Of a stretch of DNA of 6,451 bases, positions 1 through 5,387 are shown in pieces; position 1 is the stretch's first letter; every line of letters begins with the position of its first letter. The position numbers were made by a program, and so were the translations under genes. The notes beneath the pieces are model-generated. The model was not told where the DNA came from. It made no database searches and saw nothing but the letters and a program-made list of their open reading frames with translations. This stretch comes from Treponema sp. (GTDB lineage: Bacteria > Spirochaetota > Spirochaetia > Treponematales > Breznakiellaceae): positions 1-6,451 of the forward strand of contig JAIRRR010000077.1 of NCBI GenBank assembly GCA_031255875.1, read 5' to 3'.

Positions 1-257
1 GGGGATTCCGTCTTTCAGCCACCCGCAACGACAAACAGAGCCTCATCGCGGCTGGTTTTGCCTGTTGAGACGGCCGAGAGCCGCCTTTTTGTTCTTTGAT
101 CGGCGAATTGGACGTGAAAGATACGTTTCCGCAGGAAAAGATAGTACTGACGCACCAACAATTCCTTCGAAGCAACAAAAGGGCAAGGCGAAACCTTGCT
201 TACACTGTTGCTTACAGTCAGAAGAATTTTGTTGGACATCAGCTTTCCGGTAGTCCT
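1..257. other. No convincing gene; weak hairpins only
   Basis: Short open frames occur here on both strands but none has a ribosome binding site, a recognisable motif or a protein-like composition. Two small hairpins are visible. CGGC/GCCG (71-74/80-83) is followed by CC and five T on the plus strand, and could be a weak terminator for a gene to the left of the window. GCAAGG/CCTTGC (183-188/194-199) is followed on the minus strand by CCTTTTG, a possible back-up terminator after the tRNA unit. A 9-bp direct repeat TTGCTTACA (196-204 and 208-216) is short enough to be chance. Confidence 0.5.
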
Positions 258-292
258 AAAAAAGCTAATTCCTTACAGGGTAAGGAATTAGC
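258..292 (-). terminator. Intrinsic terminator of the tRNA-Gln gene
   Basis: A perfect 13-bp stem (264-276 with 280-292) closes a 3-nt loop. Read on the minus strand it is followed directly by six T (258-263). It starts 3 nt past the last tRNA base, so it ends the tRNA-Gln transcript. The opposite strand lacks a comparable T-run, so termination is mainly for minus-strand transcription. Confidence 0.95.
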
Positions 293-295
293 AAT

Positions 296-366
296 TTCCC
301 CAGGGAGGATTCGAACCCCCACAAGCAGATCCAGAGTCTGCCGTGCTACCATTACACAACCGGGGA
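296..366 (-). tRNA. tRNA-Gln, anticodon CTG
   Basis: The minus strand folds into a full cloverleaf of 71 nt. The acceptor stem is TCCCCGG with CTGGGGA (one G-U pair), with discriminator A. The D arm is GTG/CAC around a loop containing GG, and the anticodon stem GCAGA/TCTGC holds the loop CTCTGGA. A 4-nt variable region follows, then a T arm GGGGG/CCTCC (one G-U pair) with loop TTCGAAT. Loop positions 34-36 read CTG, which decodes the glutamine codon CAG. The 3' CCA is not encoded and must be added by the CCA-adding enzyme. The gene stands alone with its own promoter and terminator. Identity rests on the anticodon and on resemblance to bacterial tRNA-Gln sequences. Confidence 0.95.
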
Positions 367-415
367 ATGAGCCGCAGAACGGCAATTTTTGTCGGACTCG
401 GGCGTCAACAGCCGA

Positions 416-444
416 ACCATACCATTCTTTGAAGAATCTGTCAA
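416..444 (-). promoter_or_regulatory. Sigma70-type promoter of tRNA-Gln
   Basis: On the minus strand a perfect -35 box TTGACA (439-444) lies 17 bp from TATGGT (416-421). TATGGT is preceded by TGG, which gives an extended -10 (TGn). Transcription would start near 409, after a GC-rich discriminator typical of stable-RNA promoters, about 43 nt before the mature tRNA. Box sequence, spacing and position just upstream of a tRNA all agree. Confidence 0.8.
424..437. promoter_or_regulatory. Palindrome inside the tRNA-Gln promoter spacer
   Basis: ATTCTT-TG-AAGAAT is a perfect 6-bp inverted repeat with a 2-bp centre, lying wholly between the -10 and -35 boxes of the tRNA promoter. Its position and symmetry suit a dimeric regulator site. 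A short AT-rich palindrome can also arise by chance, so an operator role is inference. Confidence 0.3.
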
Positions 445-777
445 GCTGCCAAGGGGCCTCTTGCCCTGGGCCTCTTCCCGGACCACGCCTTCCAGCCAAA
501 GATAATTTTGGAGGCTTCCGCCGCCTTGAGTCTGTACCCGTAAATACCGCCTGAACGGCGTCAATCATCTGTACGCCGCCCCCCAAGAGCGCCTCGTACT
601 CTTTATACCGCGCCATCGCCCGGGGGCTTTGTCATCGATACAGACCGGATCTTTTCCCTGTTCCAGTCCCGCCGCCGCTTTTTGCAACGCGTTATTCCCG
701 CCTGACGCGCAGGCGTTTGCGCAGGACAAACAGACACCCGGGGGAAGGAACAGCGGGAAGATGCTGCGGTGTTTCAT
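445..777 (-). pseudogene. Possible decayed secreted-protein gene, frames broken
   Basis: An ATG at 777 opens a frame beginning MKHRSIFPLFL, signal-peptide-like with cysteines around residues 15-22 that could form a lipobox. It continues with a protein-like stretch (ALQKAAAGLEQGKDP) up to a C/G-run near 622-632. There the plausible coding switches frame (ARYKEYEALLGGGVQMIDAV). Near 525-540 it seems to switch again (GGGSLQNYLWLEGVVREEA). The first frame stops at 565, and the others run on into the tRNA promoter and gene, where no protein should end. No ribosome binding site precedes 777. It begins about 30 nt after the stop of the DUF2807 gene, so it may once have been the next gene of that operon. 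I do not recognise the family. Chance open frames in GC-rich DNA are the alternative. Confidence 0.35.
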
Positions 778-809
778 TTCGCGCAGCAATCCGCAAGCGC
801 AGCAGGCTG

Positions 810-1538
810 TCAGGAATTATCGGGAAGCCGGACGAAGCGGCCTGCTCCCACGCCGGTAAATTCCATAACCGGATCGCCGCGATAGCTAATCGTTCCGTTG
901 CCGACGATGTTCGTTGTCAGTACCCCGCTTGTCCAGATGATTATTTTGCCGTCTCCGACAATCTGGGCGGACGCGCTGTCCGTTCTAAACTCTTTCGCGT
1001 CAAAGGTCCCGTCCCCGACAAGGTTGATCTCCGTTTTCCCGGCGCTGCCGCTTAAGCGGACCATCCCTGACCCCGCCATATTTACCTGCACGGTTTCGCA
1101 CTCAAGCGTTCCGGTAATGTTCGCCGTTCCCGCAAGCCCAACCATAAACGACGGAAGCGCTACTTCGCCGGTAAAATCAAGAGCTGCGTTATACGCCGCG
1201 CCGATCCCCGACAGGGGCGGCGTATACACGTCAACAGCAAAACGCGGCAATTTTTCTTCTTTTCCTTTCACGCGGATTTCCAGCTCGCTTTTCCTGGTCC
1301 GCAGTTCAATCCGTCCGTGCAGATGAGAAGGGGCGGTGATAACGATCCGCGGCGCGTCCGCACGATGCACCTTCACATCGGCGTTCGCCCGAATGTACAG
1401 GGCTTCAAACGCGGGGGGCCTGTGTTCCACCGTGGTAAGCTCGCCATTGCCCCGATCCTCGTTTCCCGCGGCAAAAAGCGCCGGGCCGCCCGCAAGCGCC
1501 ATAACCGCGCCTACAACCAACAGTTTTTCTGTCAACAT
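810..1538 (-). CDS. Secreted DUF2807 / GIN-domain (beta-helix) protein
   Basis: The product is 242 residues with a signal peptide (about residues 1-24, hydrophobic core LLVVGAVMALAGGPALF, likely cut near AAG), so it is exported to the periplasm or cell surface. The mature part matches the head-GIN/DUF2807 pattern. Residues 42-92 alternate short hydrophobic strands (FEALYIRANADVKVH, PRIVIT, LEIRV). From about 133 to 232 come roughly 19-residue coils, each turning at a glycine pair: AGT 136, AGSG 155, VGDG 174, VGDG 194, VGNG 212, GVGAG 229. This is a right-handed beta-helix outline. Members are often called putative autotransporter adhesins, but no biochemical role is established. The start is set by AAGGAG (1545-1550), 6 nt before ATG 1538; an in-frame ATG at 1556 has no ribosome binding site. 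The likely promoter lies about 540 nt upstream, divergent from a TetR-family gene. Confidence 0.88.
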   Translation of the reverse strand: MLTEKLLVVGAVMALAGGPALFAAGNEDRGNGELTTVEHRPPAFEALYIRANADVKVHRADAPRIVITAPSHLHGRIELRTRKSELEIRVKGKEEKLPRFAVDVYTPPLSGIGAAYNAALDFTGEVALPSFMVGLAGTANITGTLECETVQVNMAGSGMVRLSGSAGKTEINLVGDGTFDAKEFRTDSASAQIVGDGKIIIWTSGVLTTNIVGNGTISYRGDPVMEFTGVGAGRFVRLPDNS

Positions 1539-1648
1539 ATAATTCTCCTTCGGCATAAAAAATTATTTTGCACGGCCTTCATCCGCGTCATAAGGCGCGT
1601 AAGGCCGATTAAGCCAAACCCTAACAGGGCGTACAGCGAAAGGAACAT
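1532..1648 (-). CDS. Possible small membrane protein overlapping the DUF2807 gene
   Basis: This 38-residue frame starts at ATG 1648. One hydrophobic segment (about residues 2-20, FLSLYALLGFGLIGLTRLM) is followed by a basic tail ending CRRRIIC, an N-out or leader-like single-span layout. Its TGA lies inside ATGTTGA, so it overlaps the DUF2807 start by 7 nt and carries that gene's ribosome binding site in its last codons, which suits translational coupling. Its own ribosome binding site is weak (AGGAC about 9 nt upstream). The frame stays open further upstream through the GC-rich repeat cluster, but that part looks non-coding. I recognise no family. It could be a real small protein, a leader peptide or a chance frame. 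Confidence 0.3.
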   Translation of the reverse strand: MFLSLYALLGFGLIGLTRLMTRMKAVQNNFLCRRRIIC

Positions 1649-2081
1649 ATAAAACGTCCTGCCTTTACGGAGCCGGAAAAAAGCGGCGCTTAAAAGCTGT
1701 TCCGTTTTTTGCGCCTCCGTAGGCCTGAAAGCCCCCTTGTCTCCAAATCGACTGTGTGTCGGGCGCATCCCCGCCTCCGGCGGGGACCGGGCTATCCGGG
1801 GCTCCGCTTCGCTCCGGCCCCGGCGCTCCGCGCCGGGTCTGCTTGCGCCCCTGCGGGGCGCGCACCCCTCCTCTCCCTGGCGCGGGCGAAAGCCGTGCCC
1901 ACGGCTTTCGCTGTTCCCCGTTGTTTTGGGTTGCGGCCGGGGGCGGCGTTCATGCCGGCGTATTCCCGGCACAAGACGGACCGGGTAAACTGAGAGCCGC
2001 TGTTTTCCTCCTCAATTCCCTTGCCCCTCCGGGCAAAACTTGTTAAACTCAAGCAAGGTTGAAGCGTGTCATTTGTTTAAC
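1649..2081 (-). other. Long untranslated leader or intergenic region
   Basis: No gene is supported between the minus-strand promoter at 2088-2116 and the small ORF at 1648. Besides the palindrome cluster, it holds a 6-bp hairpin TTGCCC/GGGCAA (2021-2026/2031-2036). It also holds a strong Shine-Dalgarno-like GAGGAGG on the minus strand (2007-2013) with no ATG, GTG or TTG at a usable distance after it. If the promoter at 2088-2116 drives the DUF2807 gene, all this is about 540 nt of structured 5' leader. I see no known riboswitch fold. Confidence 0.45.
1769..1911. repeat. GC-rich cluster of inverted repeats (REP/MITE-like)
   Basis: Five perfect hairpins lie in 143 bp. They are CCCCGCC/GGCGGGG (1769-1775/1779-1785, loop TCC), CCGGGGC/GCCCCGG (1796-1802/1817-1823), CCCGGCGC/GCGCCGGG (1819-1826/1830-1837, loop TCC), GCGCCCC/GGGGCGC (1845-1851/1855-1861, loop TGC) and a 12-bp stem GCGAAAGCCGTG with its complement (1886-1897/1900-1911). 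The second and third share bases 1819-1823, so they are mutually exclusive folds. No hairpin carries a T-run, so these are not ordinary terminators. All six frames across it give low-complexity Arg/Ala/Gly/Pro text. It looks like a multicopy palindromic intergenic element, inserted in what would be the DUF2807 5' leader. Copy number elsewhere cannot be seen here. Confidence 0.7.
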
Positions 2082-2110
2082 ATATACAGTATATCAATTA
2101 ACAATGTTAA
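2077..2110. promoter_or_regulatory. Palindromic operator candidate in the divergent control region
   Basis: Two nested symmetries are visible. ATATAC-A-GTATAT (2082-2094) is a perfect 6-bp palindrome with a 1-bp centre covering the minus-strand -10 box. TTAACAT (2077-2083) and ATGTTAA (2104-2110) are inverted arms 20 bp apart, framing the promoter spacer. TTAACA also recurs directly at 2098-2103, 21 bp (two helical turns) after the first copy. TetR-family dimers bind such palindromes next to their own gene, which starts 63 bp further right. A plus-strand promoter for that gene is less clear; TTAACA (2077-2082), 17 bp, AACAAT (2100-2105) is one option and would lie in the same operator. Confidence 0.5.
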
Positions 2111-2116
2111 GGTCAA
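2088..2116 (-). promoter_or_regulatory. Minus-strand sigma70-type promoter toward the DUF2807 gene
   Basis: On the minus strand TTGACC (2111-2116) is 17 bp from TATACT (2088-2093). TATACT is preceded by TGA, giving an extended -10. Each box matches consensus at five of six positions and the spacing is ideal. The predicted start is near 2081, reading leftward into the leader and the DUF2807 gene. It is embedded in the palindromes described for 2077-2110, so repression is expected. Confidence 0.72.
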
Positions 2117-2172
2117 GTGATTATCTGCGTTTTTGGGAAAAATTTGAGATTTTGAGATAAAGAGGCGTTTTT

Positions 2173-2769
2173 ATGGAAATTTCACAGAAGGCGGTTGTTC
2201 TCGCCGCCATAGACATACTGAACCGGGAAGGCATTGAGCGGCTGACTATGCGCGCTTTGGCCCAGGCCCTGGAAGTCAAGGCCCCCGCCCTTTACTGGCA
2301 CATCAAGAACAAGCAAGACCTGATAGACCAGATAGCCGAGAAGATGAGCGCGGAAATGCTGCCTTCCTGCGGTTTGAGCGACGCGCGGAAATATCTCTTT
2401 GAATTTGCCCGGGTATACCGGCAGAAGCTGCTGGAAGTCCGGGACGGCGTGGCGATTTTCCTCCGGTCTTACCCGTCTACTCCCGCCCGCTGCGAAACGA
2501 TAAAAAACACGCTCATTTCCCTGCTGCATATCGGCATCAAAGAGAAACATTGCCTTGTTGCCGCCGGCATGTATAATAATTATGTGCTGTCCTTTGTCGC
2601 CGACGAGGTCATTTTTAAGGCCAATCCGGCGGGCCAGCCCGCCTTTATTGACACCATCCTCGGCGCCGGCCACGAAAAAATGTCTTTTGACGAACAGTTT
2701 GAGTGCGGCTTGAATGTTTTGTTTGCGGGTTTCAAGACTCTGGAACAAGCGGGAAAACGTCGCGGCTGA
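2173..2769 (+). CDS. TetR-family repressor with TetR_C-type core
   Basis: The 198-residue cytoplasmic regulator binds DNA as a dimer and should release it on binding a small ligand. Residues 5-55 form the TetR_N helix-turn-helix (LTMRALAQALEVKAPALYWH, about 24-43, then IKNKQDLI), very close in pattern to the classical tetracycline repressor. Residues about 70-190 follow the TetR_C core, including RDG (90-92) and a late GLNVLFAGF helix (179-187). By eye the tetracycline-Mg ligands are missing: the position of His100 in TetR(B) is Phe96 here, and the HHTH region carrying His64 is replaced by MLPSCG. The inducer is therefore probably not tetracycline. No efflux gene is adjacent; the divergent neighbour is the DUF2807 gene. 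The start is ATG 2173 with AGAGG 7 nt upstream. It is convergent with the sensor gene, 43 nt away, with no clear terminator between them. Confidence 0.92.
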   Translation: MEISQKAVVLAAIDILNREGIERLTMRALAQALEVKAPALYWHIKNKQDLIDQIAEKMSAEMLPSCGLSDARKYLFEFARVYRQKLLEVRDGVAIFLRSYPSTPARCETIKNTLISLLHIGIKEKHCLVAAGMYNNYVLSFVADEVIFKANPAGQPAFIDTILGAGHEKMSFDEQFECGLNVLFAGFKTLEQAGKRRG

Positions 2770-2812
2770 CAGGTACGCCGAAGGGGGCCGGCGCAAATTT
2801 CCCGCAATGCAA

Positions 2813-5284
2813 TTACGTTTTTTTGTCGGTAATGAGTTTGTAAAAGGCTTCCTGTTTCCCGTTTTTCTCTTTAAGCACATCGAGTTTTTGCGAAATAACG
2901 CCGTCGATTTTTTCAATAACCGCGCTGGTCACCAGAATGCCCGCCCTGTAGCGGGGCGCGATTCCGGCAAGCACTTTCGAGCGGACAAGGGGCGACCCGA
3001 ACGCGGTGTAGCCGCCCGGCTCGGCCCAGATAAAGGCGCATTCCCCGGTATCGATGCCGAAATACCAGTTCCCTTTGGCGGCGGGGGTTATAAAATCCAT
3101 TACAGCGCCGACAGCTTTCGCGGCGGGGCTGTTGTTGCTGTGGGCGTTTAATTCGTCCTCGTAGGGGACTTCGGATCTCACGCTGTTAAGGCAGGCGCGT
3201 TCAAGGGGGGAGCCGAAGGCTATCATAACCAGGTCCCCTTCGGCGCCGACAAAGACGCCCCCGAACCGCGTGAAGCGCCGGAATACGGCCTGCCTGAAAT
3301 TCCGGAGCAGGGCGGCCCCCTCTTTCGGGCTCCCCCGGTTTTCGCCGGACAGGAGCGACGGCTGCCGTACCGTGATTATGGCGGCCTTGGCCCTGATGAG
3401 TTCCTCCGGACGGGGGCGGCCCACGCGGATCACCTGGCGCAGATAAGGCCGCGCGAGGCTCGATCCGTAGGCCAGGCGGAACTGCCTGGCTTCCCGCCTC
3501 TTAATCCGGGCCGCTATGAAAAACGATACGAAAACCCCCGCGCCGGCGGTGAGTACGGGCGGGAACGGGTCGATCCAATAGTCGGTAAAAACAAAGCCCA
3601 GCGAAAACACCAGGGCTTCGAGAAGGATCAGTACAAGGCCCATGACAATCGTGAACGCGGGCCCGGTTTTCCTGAGCAGGAACAGTATAACAAAGGCGAT
3701 GCCGCCGGACCACAGGAACAGGTGGTACTCGGCAAGGGGTATTACCGCGCGGCCGGTAAGAATACTGTTGGCGAGTATTGCCGACGCTTCGGCGTCGGTG
3801 GGGTTGGGCTCCCGGCTGGGGATAAGGAATTTCTTCAGGCGGGGCAAGATTTCCCGGATAGCGCCGTCGTTTTCCGAAACCGGGCGGGGCGCGGATACGG
3901 GCCCCATGATGCACAGCGATCCCGCCGTCGCCGCCGAAATTTCCTGCCTGAGGGTTGAAAATTCCCTGTATCTGTCCCGCAGGTCTACAAAAAAACCAAC
4001 CACGCCGTCCCGCATGGCCACAAGCCGGCCAAGCCCCGCATCGGCAAGCTGTTCCTGCGCGATAAGTTTTTCATAGCCGGCAACAAGGCTTGTCTCCGAA
4101 ATCCCGTCGAGGAAATTTTCTATGCTCCTTACGTATTCCCTGCGGGAATCCAGCCACCGGCTTTTTTTCCCGGCGTCCGGGTTTTCCAGCATCTCGTCGC
4201 GCAGGCCCTCGGAATAACGGTAAATGATAACGGGGTAATCCTCCGGATTGAGGTAGGCGAAGTAACCCCGGGTTTCCGCTTCCTGGAGCAGGGCGAACAG
4301 CCTCTGGTCCGCCCTTTCGTAGTCCAGAAATACCGGCAGCGGGACGCGCTTAAACCCGGTCCCGCCCCGGAATCCCTCTACAAGGATATTCCCCCCCCTG
4401 TCCAACGTGATAAGTTCCTCCCGGGCGGGATTGCTGAGGCGCAGCCGCGTCTGGCTCCCCGAGGTCTCCGGTTCCGCCCGGCTGAACCGCCCCTTGAGCG
4501 CGGCATACGCGATATGCTCGACCCCGTCCGCGGCCGCTCCGCCCGCCTCTTCGCCGCCGGGGCCGGGCGGCGGGGCCAGCACCGGGGCGATACGGCGGAA
4601 GATACCGTCCGGATCCGGCCTTATGCGGGAATACCGGCGGCCGTTTCCCCCCAAGGCGAACGTGCCCTGACTCCGGACCAGCGGCACCAGAATGTCCTCG
4701 CTCCGCCAGACATTGCCGAATGCCTCCGTGGAACGTTCCATAAACGCCGTGCCCGATTCGTCCCGGCTCAGGAACGACGAGACGAGCCGCTCCCTGCCCA
4801 TTTCGGTAAGCAGGATCAGATCCGCCACGTACTGTTCCGATTCGCCGGGGGTGATGGACCCCACCCGTATCCCCTGGAACAGATTGCGGATATTTTGCTC
4901 CAGAAGGGTAAATTCCTCGTAAAACCTCGCCCGCAGATCTTCCTCGGTCCTCGCGCTCCCCAGGGAGGCCCCCAGGACCGGCGTTTGCACGATCAGGCCC
5001 GAAGCGTCCAGTTCGGCCAGGGTCAGAATCACCTGCCCTGCCGTTACCGGATCGATGAGCTGGCCGGCCGGCGCGTCCCGGTTTTCCGAAACAAAGCCGG
5101 TTTCAATAAGGGTAATTTCCGGGGAAACCGGGGGAGGGCGCCGGTATTTCATGAGAAAGTCGTAGAAAGACCCCAGCCGGGGGCCCCTGAAGAGGTAATT
5201 AGTCAAAAAAAGGCACCCGATCATGGCGATCAAAGAGATGAGGAACCGTAATTTGTACTTCTTCCGGAGGATCGAAACTGCCAT
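2813..5284 (-). CDS. CHASE2-type membrane sensor with degenerate class III cyclase domain
   Basis: The 823-residue protein has one N-terminal membrane segment (about 13-31) and a large extracytoplasmic region (32-520). Three membrane helices (521-537, 541-565, 574-592) and a cytoplasmic end follow. This is the CHASE2 plan: an early Tyr-Asp-Phe-Leu-Met (41-45), PDGIFRRIAPVL (224-235) resembling the conserved arginine-glycine stretch, and ANSILTGRAVIPL (505-517) before the helices. The sensor part, about 490 residues, exceeds the usual 300-400 and carries helical charged inserts (113-200, 320-450) and a Gly/Ala/Pro linker (237-253). Residues 630-800 follow the adenylate/guanylate cyclase fold: EGDLVMIAFGSP (682-693) for the GDxxMAxFG loop, GIDTGE (743-748), GYTAFGSPL (758-766). 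Only one metal Asp (D684) is clear. The first metal Asp and the later Asp, Asn and Arg of GDxVNxAxR appear replaced, so catalysis is doubtful. Its start has a weak ribosome binding site (AGG, 4 nt). It lies 102 nt after galE, possibly co-transcribed. Confidence 0.82.
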   Translation of the reverse strand: MAVSILRKKYKLRFLISLIAMIGCLFLTNYLFRGPRLGSFYDFLMKYRRPPPVSPEITLIETGFVSENRDAPAGQLIDPVTAGQVILTLAELDASGLIVQTPVLGASLGSARTEEDLRARFYEEFTLLEQNIRNLFQGIRVGSITPGESEQYVADLILLTEMGRERLVSSFLSRDESGTAFMERSTEAFGNVWRSEDILVPLVRSQGTFALGGNGRRYSRIRPDPDGIFRRIAPVLAPPPGPGGEEAGGAAADGVEHIAYAALKGRFSRAEPETSGSQTRLRLSNPAREELITLDRGGNILVEGFRGGTGFKRVPLPVFLDYERADQRLFALLQEAETRGYFAYLNPEDYPVIIYRYSEGLRDEMLENPDAGKKSRWLDSRREYVRSIENFLDGISETSLVAGYEKLIAQEQLADAGLGRLVAMRDGVVGFFVDLRDRYREFSTLRQEISAATAGSLCIMGPVSAPRPVSENDGAIREILPRLKKFLIPSREPNPTDAEASAILANSILTGRAVIPLAEYHLFLWSGGIAFVILFLLRKTGPAFTIVMGLVLILLEALVFSLGFVFTDYWIDPFPPVLTAGAGVFVSFFIAARIKRREARQFRLAYGSSLARPYLRQVIRVGRPRPEELIRAKAAIITVRQPSLLSGENRGSPKEGAALLRNFRQAVFRRFTRFGGVFVGAEGDLVMIAFGSPLERACLNSVRSEVPYEDELNAHSNNSPAAKAVGAVMDFITPAAKGNWYFGIDTGECAFIWAEPGGYTAFGSPLVRSKVLAGIAPRYRAGILVTSAVIEKIDGVISQKLDVLKEKNGKQEAFYKLITDKKT

Positions 5285-5372
5285 GGCGCCTGTTACGCTA
5301 TTTTCGGCGCGTTCCCATACCGCCTTAACCGCTTTGCGCGGGGGCCGCGAGGCGGCGGCATGGGGGAACAGC

Positions 5373-5387
5373 GGCGGGCCGCCCGCC
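5373..5387 (-). other. Short GC hairpin at the galE stop codon
   Basis: GGCGGG/CCCGCC (5373-5378/5382-5387) with a 3-nt loop begins at the last base of the galE stop. No T-run follows on the minus strand, so it is unlikely to stop transcription fully. It could protect the galE message end or weaken read-through into the sensor gene. GC-rich DNA produces such stems by chance. Confidence 0.3.

Noticed and set aside
196..216. Direct repeat TTGCTTACA twice, 12 bp apart, as an attachment-site or array signal
   Set aside because: Nine bases, two copies, no third unit and no integrase nearby; chance is sufficient.
296..366. tRNA gene as an integration site for a genomic island
   Set aside because: No integrase gene and no duplicate of the tRNA 3' end is visible in the window.
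239..616. 125-codon minus-strand frame read as one intact protein
   Set aside because: It runs through the tRNA promoter, the tRNA and its terminator, so it cannot be an ordinary gene as it stands; only its first part is considered, as a possible relic.
1709..2052. Several overlapping Arg/Pro/Ala-rich open frames on both strands
   Set aside because: They are translations of the GC-rich palindrome cluster and lack coding character.
2770..2812. Bidirectional terminator between the convergent TetR and sensor genes
   Set aside because: Only a 5-bp stem CGCCG/CGGCG with no adjacent T-run; too weak to call.
2182..2916. 244-codon minus-strand open frame
   Set aside because: It is antisense to the TetR-family gene and overlaps the sensor's 3' end; the TetR reading has clear family motifs.
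4514..5251. 245-codon plus-strand open frame
   Set aside because: It is antisense to the membrane-sensor gene, Arg/Pro/Gly-rich, without a ribosome binding site or motifs; a GC-rich shadow frame.
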